From positions 31,213 through 82,270 of the forward strand of contig NW_003143840.1 in the NCBI RefSeq assembly GCF_000003605.2: a DNA stretch of 51,058 bases. The letters run 5' to 3'. The stretch's first letter is position 1. Each line of letters opens with the position of its first letter. Positions 36,890 to 49,790 of the stretch are shown in pieces. Below the pieces are notes generated by a model. That model did not search any database. It was given only the letters and a program-made list of their open reading frames with translations, and was not told the DNA's origin. The DNA comes from Saccoglossus kowalevskii (lineage: Eukaryota > Hemichordata > Enteropneusta > Harrimaniidae). The translations under genes were made by a program, and so were the position numbers.

Positions 36890-37400
36890 AGCCACAGCCA
36901 TATACACTGCTTGTCAACCATGGGCCAACTATAGAGGGACTGTGTCCCAACCATGGACCAACTATATTTTGTTCGAAACATGGGCCAACTATAGAAGGAC
37001 TGTATCACAACCATGGGCTAACTATTTGTGTTCGAAGCATTGAACATCTATAGGGGGAGTGTATACAATCATGGCTCATAGAAAAGCTGTTCCAACCACG
37101 GGCATCAATAGAGAGTTTCAACAACATGCCAATTATAAAAGGACTGTGTACCATGCCCGAGATATCTATAAAGCGACTGTGTTCAAGTCATTTACCGTAT
37201 GTAGGGCTGTATTCCAACCACAGGCCACATGGGTTTGTGTTACATATATAGAAATCCTGTGTTCAAGCCACGGGCCATATCTAAAGGGACTGTGTTCCGC
37301 CCACATTCCAAATATAGAGTGGCAGTGTTCCATAATCAGGTCACATATAAATATACTGTGTTTCAAGCACAGGTAATGTGGACTGCGTTCCAACTAAACA
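36890..37400. repeat. Decayed tandem array (33/27 bp)
   Basis: Copies of ccatgggccaactata, gagggactgtgttccaa recur. At 36918-37045 monomers alternate between a 33-bp form (with gactgtgtcccaa) and a 27-bp form (with tttgttcgaa), giving a 60-bp dimer. Further right, copies are strongly diverged (accatgcccgagatatctat, cacgggccatatctaaaggg). Open frames on both strands here are by-products. Confidence 0.75.
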
Positions 37401-39614
37401 CGAGGGGCTTTGTTCCGATCACGGACCATATAATGTTTCCCAAAATCGGTTCATTTATAGGTAAACTATGTTTCAACGCTTTTGTATTATTATTATTATA
37501 TTAACATTGACCAAACTCTCTGAAGGCCAGGTTTTAATATACAAATAGATAATTGCAATGCATACATATTCATTATTAATATAGCTTTAATTTAGAAATG
37601 TGTCAGATTGAGTTCGATTCATATGAATTATCGACCAGCACGTGTAATATATGAATTTTTGATTTTGCAACGTGATAATAGTGTTGGCATTTAATTGGCT
37701 ATATTTTCGAAACTGGGATAAATACGCATGCGCAGTTAATATAGAAAAGGAAACAAATTGTCTCGAAAACATTATTTAAAAACTTTGTTGGTGACTTTAT
37801 AACGTCTGTAGCAGTAACAGTAATTATGGCAAAATGTTACGTTTATTTTTTCAAATTTATTTATTATATTAATTTAAAGGTACTATCATGTATATGCATT
37901 ACGCAACGAGATACTGATTCGAACTTGATAACATTCTCGGTTTATGAAATGATCAATGATATCAGATCACTTCAATCGAATTACCATGTTGGTATTTACA
38001 ACAATAAATCTGAATAGCTAAGCGTATTATCCATTCAGTTGCCATGGTGAGCAAGAAGAATATTCGGTCACCGTCATCCCCGTGACAAGATAAGCCAGTA
38101 GTGGTGATAAATACATAAAGAGCTTATTAGTAATTAAGACATTCTAGCATGACAGAAAAGCGGGATAGTGACGAATACAACAGCATATGTTAAGTCATTA
38201 TTTGCACAATATTAAATCTCATGAGTAAACTGAGCGTCCGTGTTTGTAACGCAGTAGACCGCTTACAGGTATTCAGATATTCTTGATTAGTAAAATGTTC
38301 ACAATGTTTTTTAAGATACTGTATGTCTAAGAAAGACTGTTGTTTTGTAGTTCAAAAGACGATCCCAGAATCTTAAATACCCATGTGTCTGACATGAGTT
38401 TCATCCAACAACGAGAGTATGTACATAGCACTGCCATTGAAATGTTGATCGTCTTTTTAGTCAAGCTATGTGAAGAATTGTTTAAAAACCAAACTACATT
38501 TTGTAATAAACAAATAGTATTTTGAATTAAAAAAATAAAATAATATTGAATCGCAAATGCAATACAAAAGATTCATTAATCGTTTCTAAACATGGCGGCA
38601 TACAAGCAATTGGGAAATCAAAAGCTGTGCTAAAAATCGGAAAACTACTAATTTGGCAAATTATGTAAATTAGATTATAAGACTAAGAAGTATTATAATA
38701 TTTTTTTTGACCAATTATCTAAATACATTGAAAAGTACTGTTTCTACTATAACTTGACAATGTTGAACCCGAAGCAAGGCTTGATCAAGATGAGTCGTAG
38801 TTGCATGATGTTTGAATGGGATGCGCCATCCTGGCGTGGAGGATTCCACGTTTGTCCATAATACCTTACTATATGTCATATTTTCCAGACTGAGAGCGAC
38901 AAGAAATACTATTCTTGGCACTGTAGTGTGTTTTCCTGAGGGGACAACACATTTTGACCTTGTTTGTCGCAGTGACATCATCGTTTACTATTCTCTCACT
39001 ACTGAATAAAACCCGTCACTTTTACTTTTATATAATTGTGTTACGAAATAAGTACACTCATCTTGTACTTGTATATAATAGAAATTTTAACATTTTCATC
39101 TTACTATACCAACTGACATAATCGACCAGGGAGATGGCCTAGGGTCAGACTAATTCCTTTAAAATAAACTTGCCACAAATAAGACTTAATAACGCAGACT
39201 ATCTAGTCATAGCGATTGTTGCTATACGCATTGCAGCTACGTGTTTCTGTCAGCCACTGTATTGTAGAGAACTAAAGTAATTTCCCTGTATCTCCTGGGA
39301 GTAAACTGTAGGGCGTGTTTTTAAAGTACGAATGTATATCACTATATATGTGCGTGTACTGCTAATCTGATATGTGAGACAACGTTTCAAATAAGTGTGC
39401 CTAATATGGCATAATAAAGTATAACACATTTTCTTCCAATTATCATTATTTGTTTTTAACAATTTTACACAATTTATTAATAGTCAAATGGAGGTATGTG
39501 GTTATTTTAAAATTATGAACAGATAATAATCAAAGCATGGTGCATTGATCTACATTGATTGTATTCGTCAAAACATTAAATTACCATTCAAAGCCATACC
39601 ATGAATGCTAGACA

Positions 39615-39616
<2 letters not shown>
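37401..39616. other. Unique DNA, no gene recognised
   Basis: No supported exon, RNA or array. Open frames of 60-90 codons on both strands lack motifs and splice context. Confidence 0.5.

Positions 39617-39656
<40 letters not shown>
39617..39656. repeat. (AT)20 microsatellite
   Basis: Forty bases of uninterrupted AT dinucleotide, the same length as the tract at 7332-7371. Confidence 0.97.
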
Positions 39657-39659
<3 letters not shown>

Positions 39660-40071
39660 AACTACATGCCGCAAAATTAGAGGAATAGTAATTTTAATAA
39701 CTATTATGTTATTTTTTGTTACAAAAGCTCCATAATAATACTGAACGTTTGTCCCTCCGAATGTTAAGGTTTAATGTACATGTATCTCTAAACAACTGTT
39801 TAGTTAATAATATGTTCAGTATTATTGAATACAGCAAATGCCACGGTATCATTCATGCGTGTACGGATGTAACAAACAAATGCCACCAGTTTGACCCGAA
39901 CGGGCGGCAGTGTATGTTTGGTTTACTAAATTCAATAAGGCTCCAATTGCATCGGCGCCAAACCAATATTGAAAGAAGAAAACGGGGTCGAATATTGAAT
40001 GAGGCTTTCCTCAAATGATATATCAAACACGGTGTACTATTAAGTTTGTTTCCTTGTTATTATCGAATCGT

Positions 40072-40302
40072 TCATGCGTGACGAAATGTGATATTGGACT
40101 TTCCTACCATGTGCATTATCCTGGTGAACTTCACTGATCCGTTCAAATCTCCCCAATCATCAACGTGTCTTATGAAACGGATGTAGGTTTCCCAGAGAAT
40201 ATACCACAAATTAGTTACCAATAGGCTCAAAACAAATAATACAAAGCAGTCAATGGAATAGCACAATGCATGCGTGTTCAAATCAACGTCAGCCAGAGTC
40301 AC
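40072..40302 (-). CDS. Candidate exon or small ORF with one membrane segment
   Basis: A minus-strand frame of 76 codons has a hydrophobic stretch (DCFVLFVLSLLVTNLWYILW) followed by a Trp/Asp-containing polar part (RHVDDWGDLNGSVKFTRI). A pyrimidine-rich acceptor-like sequence (gtattatttgttttgag) and a donor (cacatg|gtagga) lie inside it, so a shorter exon of about 135 bases is also possible. No family is recognised. Confidence 0.22.
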   Translation of the reverse strand: MTLADVDLNTHALCYSIDCFVLFVLSLLVTNLWYILWETYIRFIRHVDDWGDLNGSVKFTRIMHMVGKSNITFRHA

Positions 40303-43300
40303 AATAAAACAAATTAGAATTGTGCTTGACAGTCATGTGATGCATCATAGACTAATTGATAAAAGTGGAAATAACAATTAATTTCACCGCGCGTGCGAAT
40401 CTGCTAATGTCGCAACATGACCCACAGTGACTGGAGTCCAATCCTTTTTCAATTTCCTATTGTTTACGGCAATCACAAAGTGCTTTTCTGGCTTTTACGT
40501 GAGCCAAAACATACCGGTGTATTTTATTAAAAAGGCCAGTTTGGGGCTTAATGCTTGTCAGTTTGGCGTAAATTGAAATTTTTGATTAACATTTGCTTTA
40601 GACAATTGCATCGCTAAAATAGTTGTAATGTAAGTCATATAGTTTCTGACTTTCTCATTCATTGATTATTCAATATTCACCCGCGAATTCGTGTATATGC
40701 ATCTTAATAATACCATCCGAATATTTTAGACATTAGGCTCCACCTCCCGTACCTGTTTTGGTCATTATGTTAAATACTCGTATCCAGCCCAGGTTAAGTT
40801 GCAACGTTCGGTCAATTTACAATTTCCATTAACAACAAGAACGGTTCACAAGTTATATGCAATTTCCAGTATATGCTTTCAGCCAAAAAACCGGTTCAAA
40901 TGAGGCAGATGTGTGGGTTTACTGCAATAGGCGTACGATATATAATATGTCACATCATCAAACGAATTTCCCTCTCAAATAGGTTTCTATCTTTTTCTGA
41001 GTTGAACGCATAGAACCGGTGTACCTAGGGAGCAATCCTCCATCGTTATCTGACCAGATAACATCATTAAATCAGTCAACACAGTAGATAGGTGTCAATT
41101 GGGTTACTGCCAAGCCGTACGTTGCATGAATTATATTATGATTATATGTTTTATATATGCATCTGAAAAATTAGACATCATTGTGTCTGCACAAACAGAG
41201 TCAGACAGAGTGACTACATTACATTCGAAACTTTTGACTTGTGAACAATAACAAATGTATCAGTATATTTCCTTTAAATCCACGTTACTATGCAGATTAG
41301 TGAACAGCCATTATTTATGTAAGGGGTCTTGATAATGCCACACACAAAAATAGGTATTATTGTAAAAGAACTTTTAAATGCCATATTATACAAATAGTGA
41401 GATGTTTGCTACGGCAAAACAAAAAATTCATAGCCTCCTGTTCACCACAAACTACCGTGACTATGACACAAATATTAAAATGGTCATGTTACACCGACCG
41501 AAGCACGAATAATTTTGTTATATGAACGAAAAATTGTGTATTCGTGGTTTTGATAAACATAATCTACACATGTTTTTCAGCGGCTCTATTTGATGCAATG
41601 TTACATAAATTAATCACCAGCAACTGAGTATTCGCCGTGTGCAGGTAGCCACTAGGAACAATATAATTCGTTTCTGTTTGAGGTGTCCGCAACTAAAATT
41701 CCACGCTATTGCACATAGTGATGATGCACATAGTTTCGGTAATTGTGTCAACACTAAATTATGAAATTATTTTGCGGCTACAGTGTATCGCTTTTTTGTT
41801 TTTTAACACAAGGTGAAACAATATATGATCTCTGTATAAGTATATAGTGCTTTTTATTGCAAATTCATTGCGAGTTCTGTTTTTCTGGCAGTGTTTAAAA
41901 TACGTGTTTTTTTCTATTTATCATGGATAAGCACACTATATCTAACATACTAATCTCGATATAAAATATGCTGTTACATTTTCTAGATTTTATGATGTAA
42001 CCAGTCTAGTAATATGAATGTGAGTGAAAAGCGAAATTTACAAACTCTTGAGAGTTAAAAGTCTAAAAGTACACTACAAAAATGAGTTGCTGTATGTAAA
42101 ATTAGAGGCTGTATTTAAGCTGCAAATAAAAGTGTCTTTTTATTAATTTCTGTGGCACTGAATTAAAATAGTACCCGTACATGTTAAGTGTAAGATAATA
42201 TTGGTGTGCACGTGCACATATTACCCATGATTCATATTTACGTAACACGAGGCGAATGCAGTAATTCACGACATGCGGAAAAGTAAATATCTAGCAAATC
42301 TTTTCATTACACAATTTGACACATATACCGGACATTAAGTTTCAAAAGAATGCAAATAATTGATCTTTATCTCAACAGTAACAAGTTAGTCATCGTGAAT
42401 GAGAATTTTACAAAATCCATTATGTGTGACATTACTTATTATGTATGCATATGTACTAAGTTTTAAATGCGTCATATTAATGCATGTTTTAAACTAAATA
42501 GCTGTCTGTCGGAAATGACATTATGGAAACAATTATACGGCATTATTAGATCGATCGGCATTGTTTCAACAAAAGATCAAATTAGCGACAAAAATGTATA
42601 AATATATCTACGCAATACCTCGTGTCAATTTTGAGGACTGTTTTATAGATTGAGTTTGAAGATATAGGATTTCATAGGAGGTATGTTGTGAAATACACAT
42701 CGTGCATTTGAATACATACATCAGATATGCAATCCAGTTCACAGTTCGACGTACTGTTTCTGTTAATACCTAAATCCGCGTCTATGTATGATCACTGTTC
42801 TTATAAACTCATCTGTGACATTTATTGCTTCTCATATTTTTTTATGACAAACGTAAGTGAATTTAGACATATCGCATGAGAGGCATAACTGTCATTCAAA
42901 TTAGGGTTACACAGTTATGTTTGCGCCACATACAAACACATTAATACAGCTTGCCTTCTTTCTACATATGATACTCATGCCGACGTTATCATCGTCAAGG
43001 AAACGAACATGTGAGCATGCGTACTTAATAGTTGACGGTGAAAAGGTCACCAACACAGGAGATTAAAGGGTAAGACAATTAATGTAACGTTGTATAGTCG
43101 CGGCAGTTTGAAGAAACATGTTCAAAATCGCTGGCGGCATACATTGATTATATCGCGGCAGTATATAGTTCACATAGACAGTAAATCGACACTTGGCATC
43201 CTATTAACATAAGCGTGCGACACATTCAGAGCAAAAGAAAAATGTTGACTTGTATAGTATGAGTTTTGACATCATAATATCACAAATATAACGTTATCTA

Positions 43301-44682
43301 CTTAAAACTATACCGTTTTATTGTATTGTTTATTGTTTGCTGAAATTGTAGGTGTATAACCCGCTTTTCAGTTTGTCAATATCAGTACAAATGTGAATTG
43401 AATAGTATTTAGAGTGGTTTTCTATGTAGGTTATAGTTTTCACGTATCTGTGGGCAGCATATAAGAACATTCACCAATCGAATACGGTAGCAATGTATAT
43501 GATTCAATTCAACCTCCGGCAATTGACAACGCTTTAGATATTAATTGGAAATATTGGCAAAATCTCTTATCGTTCAACTACTTTCTTGGCGTTCCTGACA
43601 TCATAGTTTTGATAATTGTTACCATAATTTTTTTAGAATTGGACATTTGTCAGCATCGAGCACGTCCTATATATTAACACGTATTGCCTGTTACCACTGA
43701 CTTGTTCAATCAACTCTTCAAAGTTATTAGGACATCACACTACAAGTAGACTCGAACATATACTTTAATCAAAACTAATTGCAGAGCAGGAACACTTACT
43801 GAAAATCAAATAGTTAACTCAAAATGTTTTTTTTTCTCTCAAAAGATAGAAAGAATGGAAGATGCTAGTTCACATATCATGCTTTAATTTTCAATTTAAT
43901 TTATCGAAACATAATAATGGTGATATTAATGTGTTTGTGACCTCTCTCGATGTTCAAATAAAGAGAATTATGTGAATGAATATTCACCATTTGAAGATAT
44001 CAACATGCAAACGATAATAATATAAAACTTGTCTTGTTGATGAAAAACAGAACGAAATAATCTTCCCAAACGAGTTATCGAAAACGAACTAACCCACTGC
44101 GGATTTATATCATGACATCACATGTGTATTATCGATATTATTCAATTGATATTAACATTTTCAGCTTACATATTTGTCTAATAAATAACACAAAATAATT
44201 CTCAGCACACAAAAAATATATTGATTTTATAGACTAAAATTAAAACTTAATTTTAATTGGGTTTTCTCATTGACATTATTAAACATACTAATAAAACCTT
44301 TTCAATTATTACCCATACAACATTGTTATTTAGAAAGCTCGAACAAACTGCTATCAAATTGGTGATATACAAACACACAGCCTACATCCGCCAATACCCG
44401 AGCCGTCGAAAAGGTAGTTGAATTGATTAATTCAGCAAATCTTAACTGGCGCTGGCGAATATAAATCCAACTGATGTGCATGCAAAACAGAGTATTCAGA
44501 TTTTTTAGACAATTATTCTCTCCAGGAAATAGTCGTCTTGCATCTTATTACTATTTCACCTACAACATGAATTGAAATGTAGAAATGGATGTGTCGAAGC
44601 GATCATCCCATTAGCTCAGTTAATTATCTCTTATACACAAGACAGTTGATTAGATTAGTAAATACATGATTGTCAATAAATA
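40303..44682. other. 4.4 kb AT-rich DNA without recognisable features
   Basis: There is no tandem array, no RNA gene and no open frame of note on either strand. This is the emptiest stretch of the window. Confidence 0.55.
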
Positions 44683-44925
44683 TTAATCTTGGCCGGGGAA
44701 GTTGATAATTGGTCTTACAATGATTATTTGTCTCTTACACGTCATTTCAGGGTCCGTATACACGTAGTTACATCTGAGACTTTTTTGTAGCAGAAGACAA
44801 TACGGCGAACACCGCGGATTAGACGTCGGCGCCGGAGCTTGGCCAAAACTTAAGATTTCGCGCAAAAAAACTCGTTTTGAGTGTGCCAGTGAGCACAAAT
44901 TGTAGCGTGTGCTGACTGGAGAATA

Positions 44926-45459
44926 TTATGTGCATGGGGGCATGAATACGTACACACAAGGCTGTTTCAATTTTACATTCATATACATATTATTGCCCAC
45001 CTTCACGGCGAGATTATAGTGGTACATAATACAATCTGTTTCAATGCTGTAATTCGCTAAAAGATAATAAAAGATGTCCGGCTGAAGATGATATACAAAA
45101 ATTGCAGGCTTTTTCCAATACTTAGAACGGAATTCTTGATATTGCAACATTCCAGATGAATACCAGCCACTTGGAGTCGGGCAGGTTTGATAAACAACCA
45201 GAACAAGCCGTAGGCTGATTGACGTTCCGCTCCGCTCAAAATGTTTTCGACTGTTGGCACGGTAGGACATAAACGCAAGTTGACCCTTTAACCTAAATTT
45301 CGGCAAGTTGAGAAACTTTTTTCCGATCGTTTTGCGATTGTATTTGCTATAATTACAAGACTGGTAGGAAGTGATACATTTGGCGCAAAACGTATTCAAA
45401 AACCAGCTGTTGCCATGGAAACAGTGGGTCAGTATTTGTTTATACCAAGTATGAAACAA
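44926..45459 (-). CDS. 177-codon ORF, unknown; possible exon(s) of a minus-strand gene
   Basis: One of the two longest non-satellite open frames outside the receptor. An internal acceptor-like site (atgtcctaccgtgccaacag, ending about 45241) could begin a shorter exon reading LRLVLVVYQTCPTPSGWYSS. The C-terminal half is aromatic and Cys-containing (ANYSIETDCIMYHYNLAVKV, KQPCVYVFMPPCT). The upstream part overlaps a degenerate duplication, so the full frame may be fortuitous. No family recognised. Confidence 0.25.
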   Translation of the reverse strand: MFHTWYKQILTHCFHGNSWFLNTFCAKCITSYQSCNYSKYNRKTIGKKFLNLPKFRLKGQLAFMSYRANSRKHFERSGTSISLRLVLVVYQTCPTPSGWYSSGMLQYQEFRSKYWKKPAIFVYHLQPDIFYYLLANYSIETDCIMYHYNLAVKVGNNMYMNVKLKQPCVYVFMPPCT

Positions 45460-45740
45460 ATTGTCTCAGCTAAAAAACAATAAAAACAGAAGAGTTAAAA
45501 AGCCTTTCCTGGTGGATAATTTCCCCAAATTTCTCGGTAATGAAAAAAGATATAAGAAAACACAAATCGTAACTCTCTGCCCACACTCAAGCTGAGTAGA
45601 ATCCTCAATTTGTAACAAGGAAATGCAGTTGGCGCGAATCTATTCAAAATCAGTGTTTTGGCTGTTGCATTGGCAACGGTGGGCCAGCATTTTTCAGATT
45701 TGACCACCTTTCTAAAAATCACAGAAGAGAGCGGCAAGAG
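45378..45740. repeat. Degenerate ~120-bp duplication with X-box-like palindromes
   Basis: Two blocks, 45378-45500 and 45624-45740, share ttggcgc, attcaaaa, a gctgttgc core, aacrgtgggycagyattt and cagaagag. Each contains a palindromic X-box-like site: gttgccatggaaac at 45409-45422 and gttgcattggcaac at 45664-45677. Confidence 0.55.
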
Positions 45741-46779
45741 CTGCGGCTGACATGATGGCGTTGCTAATCGCTGGTAAAACAACACAAACGAATGAGTGGA
45801 CAAATGAGCAACCAGGTTGGCAGATGACTTAATACATCCAAAATATTCATGTCAATAAACATGTTAAGAATAGGATAAATATTTGTGTGTGCAGTACTGT
45901 TGTTCCGGGACTGCCAGGTTTTTTGGGCGCCTCGCCGAATTCTTTGAGCTGGAACATCAAAATCACTAAACACCAAGAATTGGAGATGACACAACAATTG
46001 GTAACTGGAAGATGCGACAGTTATTGACCCCGACTGAGCCTCGACTTATACCTCTCAGTTGCAGTTACGTAATATCGGCCTTGCCTAGACCTAAGTGTAT
46101 GATATTTAACTTATATATTCAGTTTAATGGGGGACATGTATTCGGAACTTATACTGCATGTTGGCAACAATCAGTGATGGTAAAAAAAGCATGTGCCGTA
46201 ATTCTGAGCAAGATTTTAATCGTTCTTTATATTGACAAGAATCGAATGAAGAGAAGTCGGATAGAAGTTGATCAAATACCATGTTTTAAAGAACTCTCAG
46301 AATTTTAAATTTAAATAGAAATTAGTATGTGACTTTTCTACAGACCTCCATTAATTGCAAAGTATTGGTTCTCATCTGTATCAAGAGAAATTTTGCTAAT
46401 CATTTACGACAAAAATGTCTTATTCTAGCGTGTTTTGCTTATCAAAAATGTATTCACAAAAGTTTTCCCAACGTTTACCTACCCCAATGAAGATGATTAC
46501 CATTCTAAGTAAACCAGTCTATACTCGACCCTGTCCGTATTTGAAGACACCATAACGCTGCTATGACGTGTATACAAACAGGGATACCAACTGCTTACGC
46601 ATTTTAGTTAAAGAATTTAATCTGAAAACAACATGATTCGCAACAACGTTTATAGACATGTTTTTAGAATCTCTGTTAAGCGGGTTAGTGCATTACAATA
46701 CAGATCGTAATGTACATATTCCTACGATTCCTATATTTGTAAATTACAGAGTTCGATAACTTAATTAGGATCCTCGCCC

Positions 46780-46887
46780 TCAGTCAAATACTCCGATAGT
46801 TTCACTCCCTGGGGTATCACAGCCAATTATCGTCGTAGCCTCAGGGTCGGATATGCAATGGTAACATCTTCTCCATCGTTTAATTGA
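46780..46887 (-). CDS. Candidate 3'-terminal exon, unknown gene
   Basis: A very good minus-strand acceptor (attctccacatctttttcag) ends at 46888. It is followed by 35 codons and a stop, including RWRRCYHCISDPEATTIIGC and DTPGSETIGVFD. The frame continues upstream without a break to an ATG at 47046 (88 codons in all), so a small intact ORF is the alternative. No family recognised. Confidence 0.28.
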   Translation of the reverse strand, partial: SIKRWRRCYHCISDPEATTIIGCDTPGSETIGVFD

Positions 46888-48336
46888 CTGAAAAAGATGT
46901 GGAGAATAATCAAGAGGATTATCTGCACGGACCGTTGTTTTCACACTGAATACGCATATTGAATAGATAATTTTCCGGCGAATTGTCCATGAATAAATTA
47001 AATTCATTGTCTTTTTAAGCGCGTCCTCAATTTGGGTTGTACTCATTCATATCATTCATATAGTTTCTAATCCACATAGTGTTAGTTTAGTTGCAATGTT
47101 TAAACATTCAATAATGCCAATAGTAGCTTTACTATGCTAATTCGAAAATCTAAATGGTGAGACATTCAGAGAATTGCGTTTGCCCAATCCCATGGAGTGA
47201 AATGTTTAAAATTTAGCAGAACATTTGAAAATTTGACAAATTGTATTTACAGTTAGAATTGATTGGAATTATGACATTCAGAAAAATCCAGACGTATGTC
47301 TCGATCTACATCTCTATCACCATCAGTCTACGAGAGCAGTTTGCTTAGGTTTCTTTGGATACTTTCACATGTATTCCGCCGGTGTCATAAATTAGTACAA
47401 TTTACTATTAACTTCAGCTTTTATTTGTCCCCAAGGACAAATATATTTTCGAAATAATTTGCGTATTACAGTTTATATTACTTATATTTCAGCGGTGGAC
47501 GAGTTACTTCAAACAGCTGCAGAACACGTTTCTGTAATGATCACATCATTGCATCCTTATTGCAAAGACGCTGTCCTTCACTACATTAACATTCCATATC
47601 AGCATCCCTATCATCGTTTGTTTTTATCTGATATTTATAATTATTTTTATAATATATCATAGTTCAAATACGTGCCTTTCGTGATAATGATCTCAACCCT
47701 GTATCATCAGTGTTCAATTTAAACTGTACATGAATTCCCCTGACACATTTAATATAATCTTCGCTTACATCACCAGCACCCACCGCATTCATTACTTGAT
47801 ATCAATCTCGATACACGTGACACGCTTTGATTCGTCTACACATTCTGATCAAGTAGTGGGCATAGCGAATGACATGAAGGGAATCCACTGTGTTCTATCA
47901 CGAGGACCATTCACTCAGAATAAGTACAACAATAAGCCACCACACTACCAAGCATGATACACATTATTCATCGCTTACATTATGTGCTTTTATAAATCCT
48001 ATTCCTAATAATATATGGTGAAATGGCCGTCACACGCGTACGCAAAATCACCAATGCTTTTAGAATTGACAACAATTTGTCAACCATAATTATCGGTATC
48101 GTGATAGATTCAGTTTTAACGATCTGTCAATTTATGTTAAATACCATGTATAAGCACCTGAGAAGTGAAGCATTTAATATAAGCTTTAACGCGAGAAATT
48201 TACGTTTGCTCCAACTTTAACGACCAATATACGTTAAAATGTAGCGCAAGGTTGTATACAAATTGAGAACTGTTCAATATACAGCATCACGATATACAGG
48301 CTGATTATAAGTAGGTAGGTAAGCTTAGCATAATCT

Positions 48337-48350
48337 GTTTCCATGGAAAC
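48337..48350. promoter_or_regulatory. Perfect 14-bp palindrome, RFX X-box-like
   Basis: gtttccatggaaac is a perfect palindrome resembling the RFX X-box (GTNRCC...RGYAAC). Two imperfect relatives lie 2.7-2.9 kb to the left. It might be a fossil of a repeat or a binding site. Confidence 0.3.
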
Positions 48351-48807
48351 CTTGGCATATGTGACAACACATTCCGAGTGTATTAATTAGATTGTTAAAT
48401 CGAATCTCATTTTTACGAAGGTCATTAATAATTTATTTTCCAAATGCGTAATAAATTATTGAGAACATATTGAAATACATTATGTACTTATATAAATATT
48501 GTTGCTTAGCAATTATTTGAACATCCTAGGAACTCTTTTTACAAGCTTTTCCTGGGACAGCGGACAAAAAGCCTGTCAAACTAAAGTAAATAGGAGACTA
48601 TAACTGAAAGAAATTTGCTTGATGTCTCTATATTGATGTTTGAATTCATTGTTAGCGGGTAAACCTGATTGTACACTGTACCAGCTGCACAGTGCCATGG
48701 GCAAATCGATCAGCTTTTCTTTGAAATGCCAGGAACCTCGTCCATACTCAGAACCTCGAATATTACCACGGGATTTCATCAACATTGCGAGATAAGTGAT
48801 ATTTAAT

Positions 48808-48992
48808 TTACTTAAAGTCTGGGTATATGTTGATGATGCCTCTGGCGTAAACGTATTCGAGGTGGGATACATTGTATATATCATTTTCAAAACGCCCATA
48901 GGGTACTCTGCTAGTCGAGTAATTGTATCGGACGTAACATGATTTTCTCACGCAAGAATCTGCATCGACTGTAGGGTTATTTAAACAAATCC
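48808..48992 (-). CDS. Candidate exon 3 of a split minus-strand gene, Cys- and Tyr-rich extracellular-type
   Basis: A strong acceptor (tttgtatttctgcccacag) ends at 48993. It is followed by a frame encoding about 60 residues, with DSCVRKSCYVRYNYSTSRVP and LEYVYARGIINIYPDFK, then TAA. A donor reading (tttaa|gtaaat) overlaps the stop, so the exon may be terminal or internal. C-x4-C-x3-Y followed by S and P, then a Y...N.I.F-like segment, loosely recalls the post-finger region of DEG/ENaC channels. The second membrane segment expected next was not found, so this assignment is weak. Confidence 0.35.
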
Positions 48993-49226
48993 CTGTGGGC
49001 AGAAATACAAATCATTGTGAGTATACACAAGTATTGCTCGCCTAACGAACCAGGTGGGATGTTGGTTATTATACTTGGTGAACACAATCAAAGCCGCAAG
49101 ATTGGTATTCGTAAGGCAAGTAGTTTGACAATTACATTGCAACTTGTATTTGTTTGTATACATTTCAGAATACATCCTATAAATATGTGAGGCTACTAAT
49201 TTAAATGAGCAAATCATCAATCTTAC

Positions 49227-49257
49227 AAGTACATGCCCCGGGCAATGACAACTTAGG
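49227..49257 (-). CDS. Candidate 31-nt microexon of the same gene
   Basis: The acceptor tttcattataaatgcag ends at 49258 and the donor tactt|gtaaga begins at 49226. The 31 bases between encode PKLSLPGACT plus one base. The phases fit: the candidate exon at 49791-49897 ends on a codon boundary, and the one at 48812-48992 begins with two bases that complete a Trp codon. The phase fit supports all three segments but could be chance. Confidence 0.28.
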
Positions 49258-49790
49258 CTGCATTTATAATGAAATTGTAGAGAATTGCATGTGGAATACG
49301 ACGACGCAAATAGTCGAGCAGGTAAATCCCAAATATTGACACAATTGTTTAAAATGTGAAAATTGCATGACATTCTGAAGACATTCCGCTTTCAAATAAT
49401 AGACTAATTTAAATATGTTTTGGCTGGCGTATATATTGTTTTTACTCAAAATAATAGTTTATTGGATATTTTATTAAGGTTTCAGAAACATTCATTATGT
49501 AATTAAATTTATAATCACAGAATGAACAGACAAATTCGAGTATATACCATTATTTAACATCATAAAAACTAAGCTTAAAGAATTTATTTTCTATCTATAT
49601 CTATAAAATTTAAATATTCGATAAGTTTTATATTAAATATACCAACGAGTCCGAAGGAGATTACGAATACGAATAGTTTTTAACGCCACACTTTAAAACA
49701 GATAGTTTGGTCAAATTTCCGACTCTCTTGGTAACTAAGAGTTCCCTTTTTTATTTGTTTTGCACGGTTTGAATTGTCTTCCCAGTTCAC

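Noticed and set aside
37059..37504. Open frames of about 100 codons on both strands
   Set aside because: They fall in a decayed 33/27-bp tandem array. Frames on opposite strands are equally long, as expected by chance.
39716..40018. 100-codon plus-strand frame ending in a basic RRKRGR segment
   Set aside because: The composition is uneven and no homologous motif is recognised. It follows an (AT)20 tract and has no promoter or splice support.
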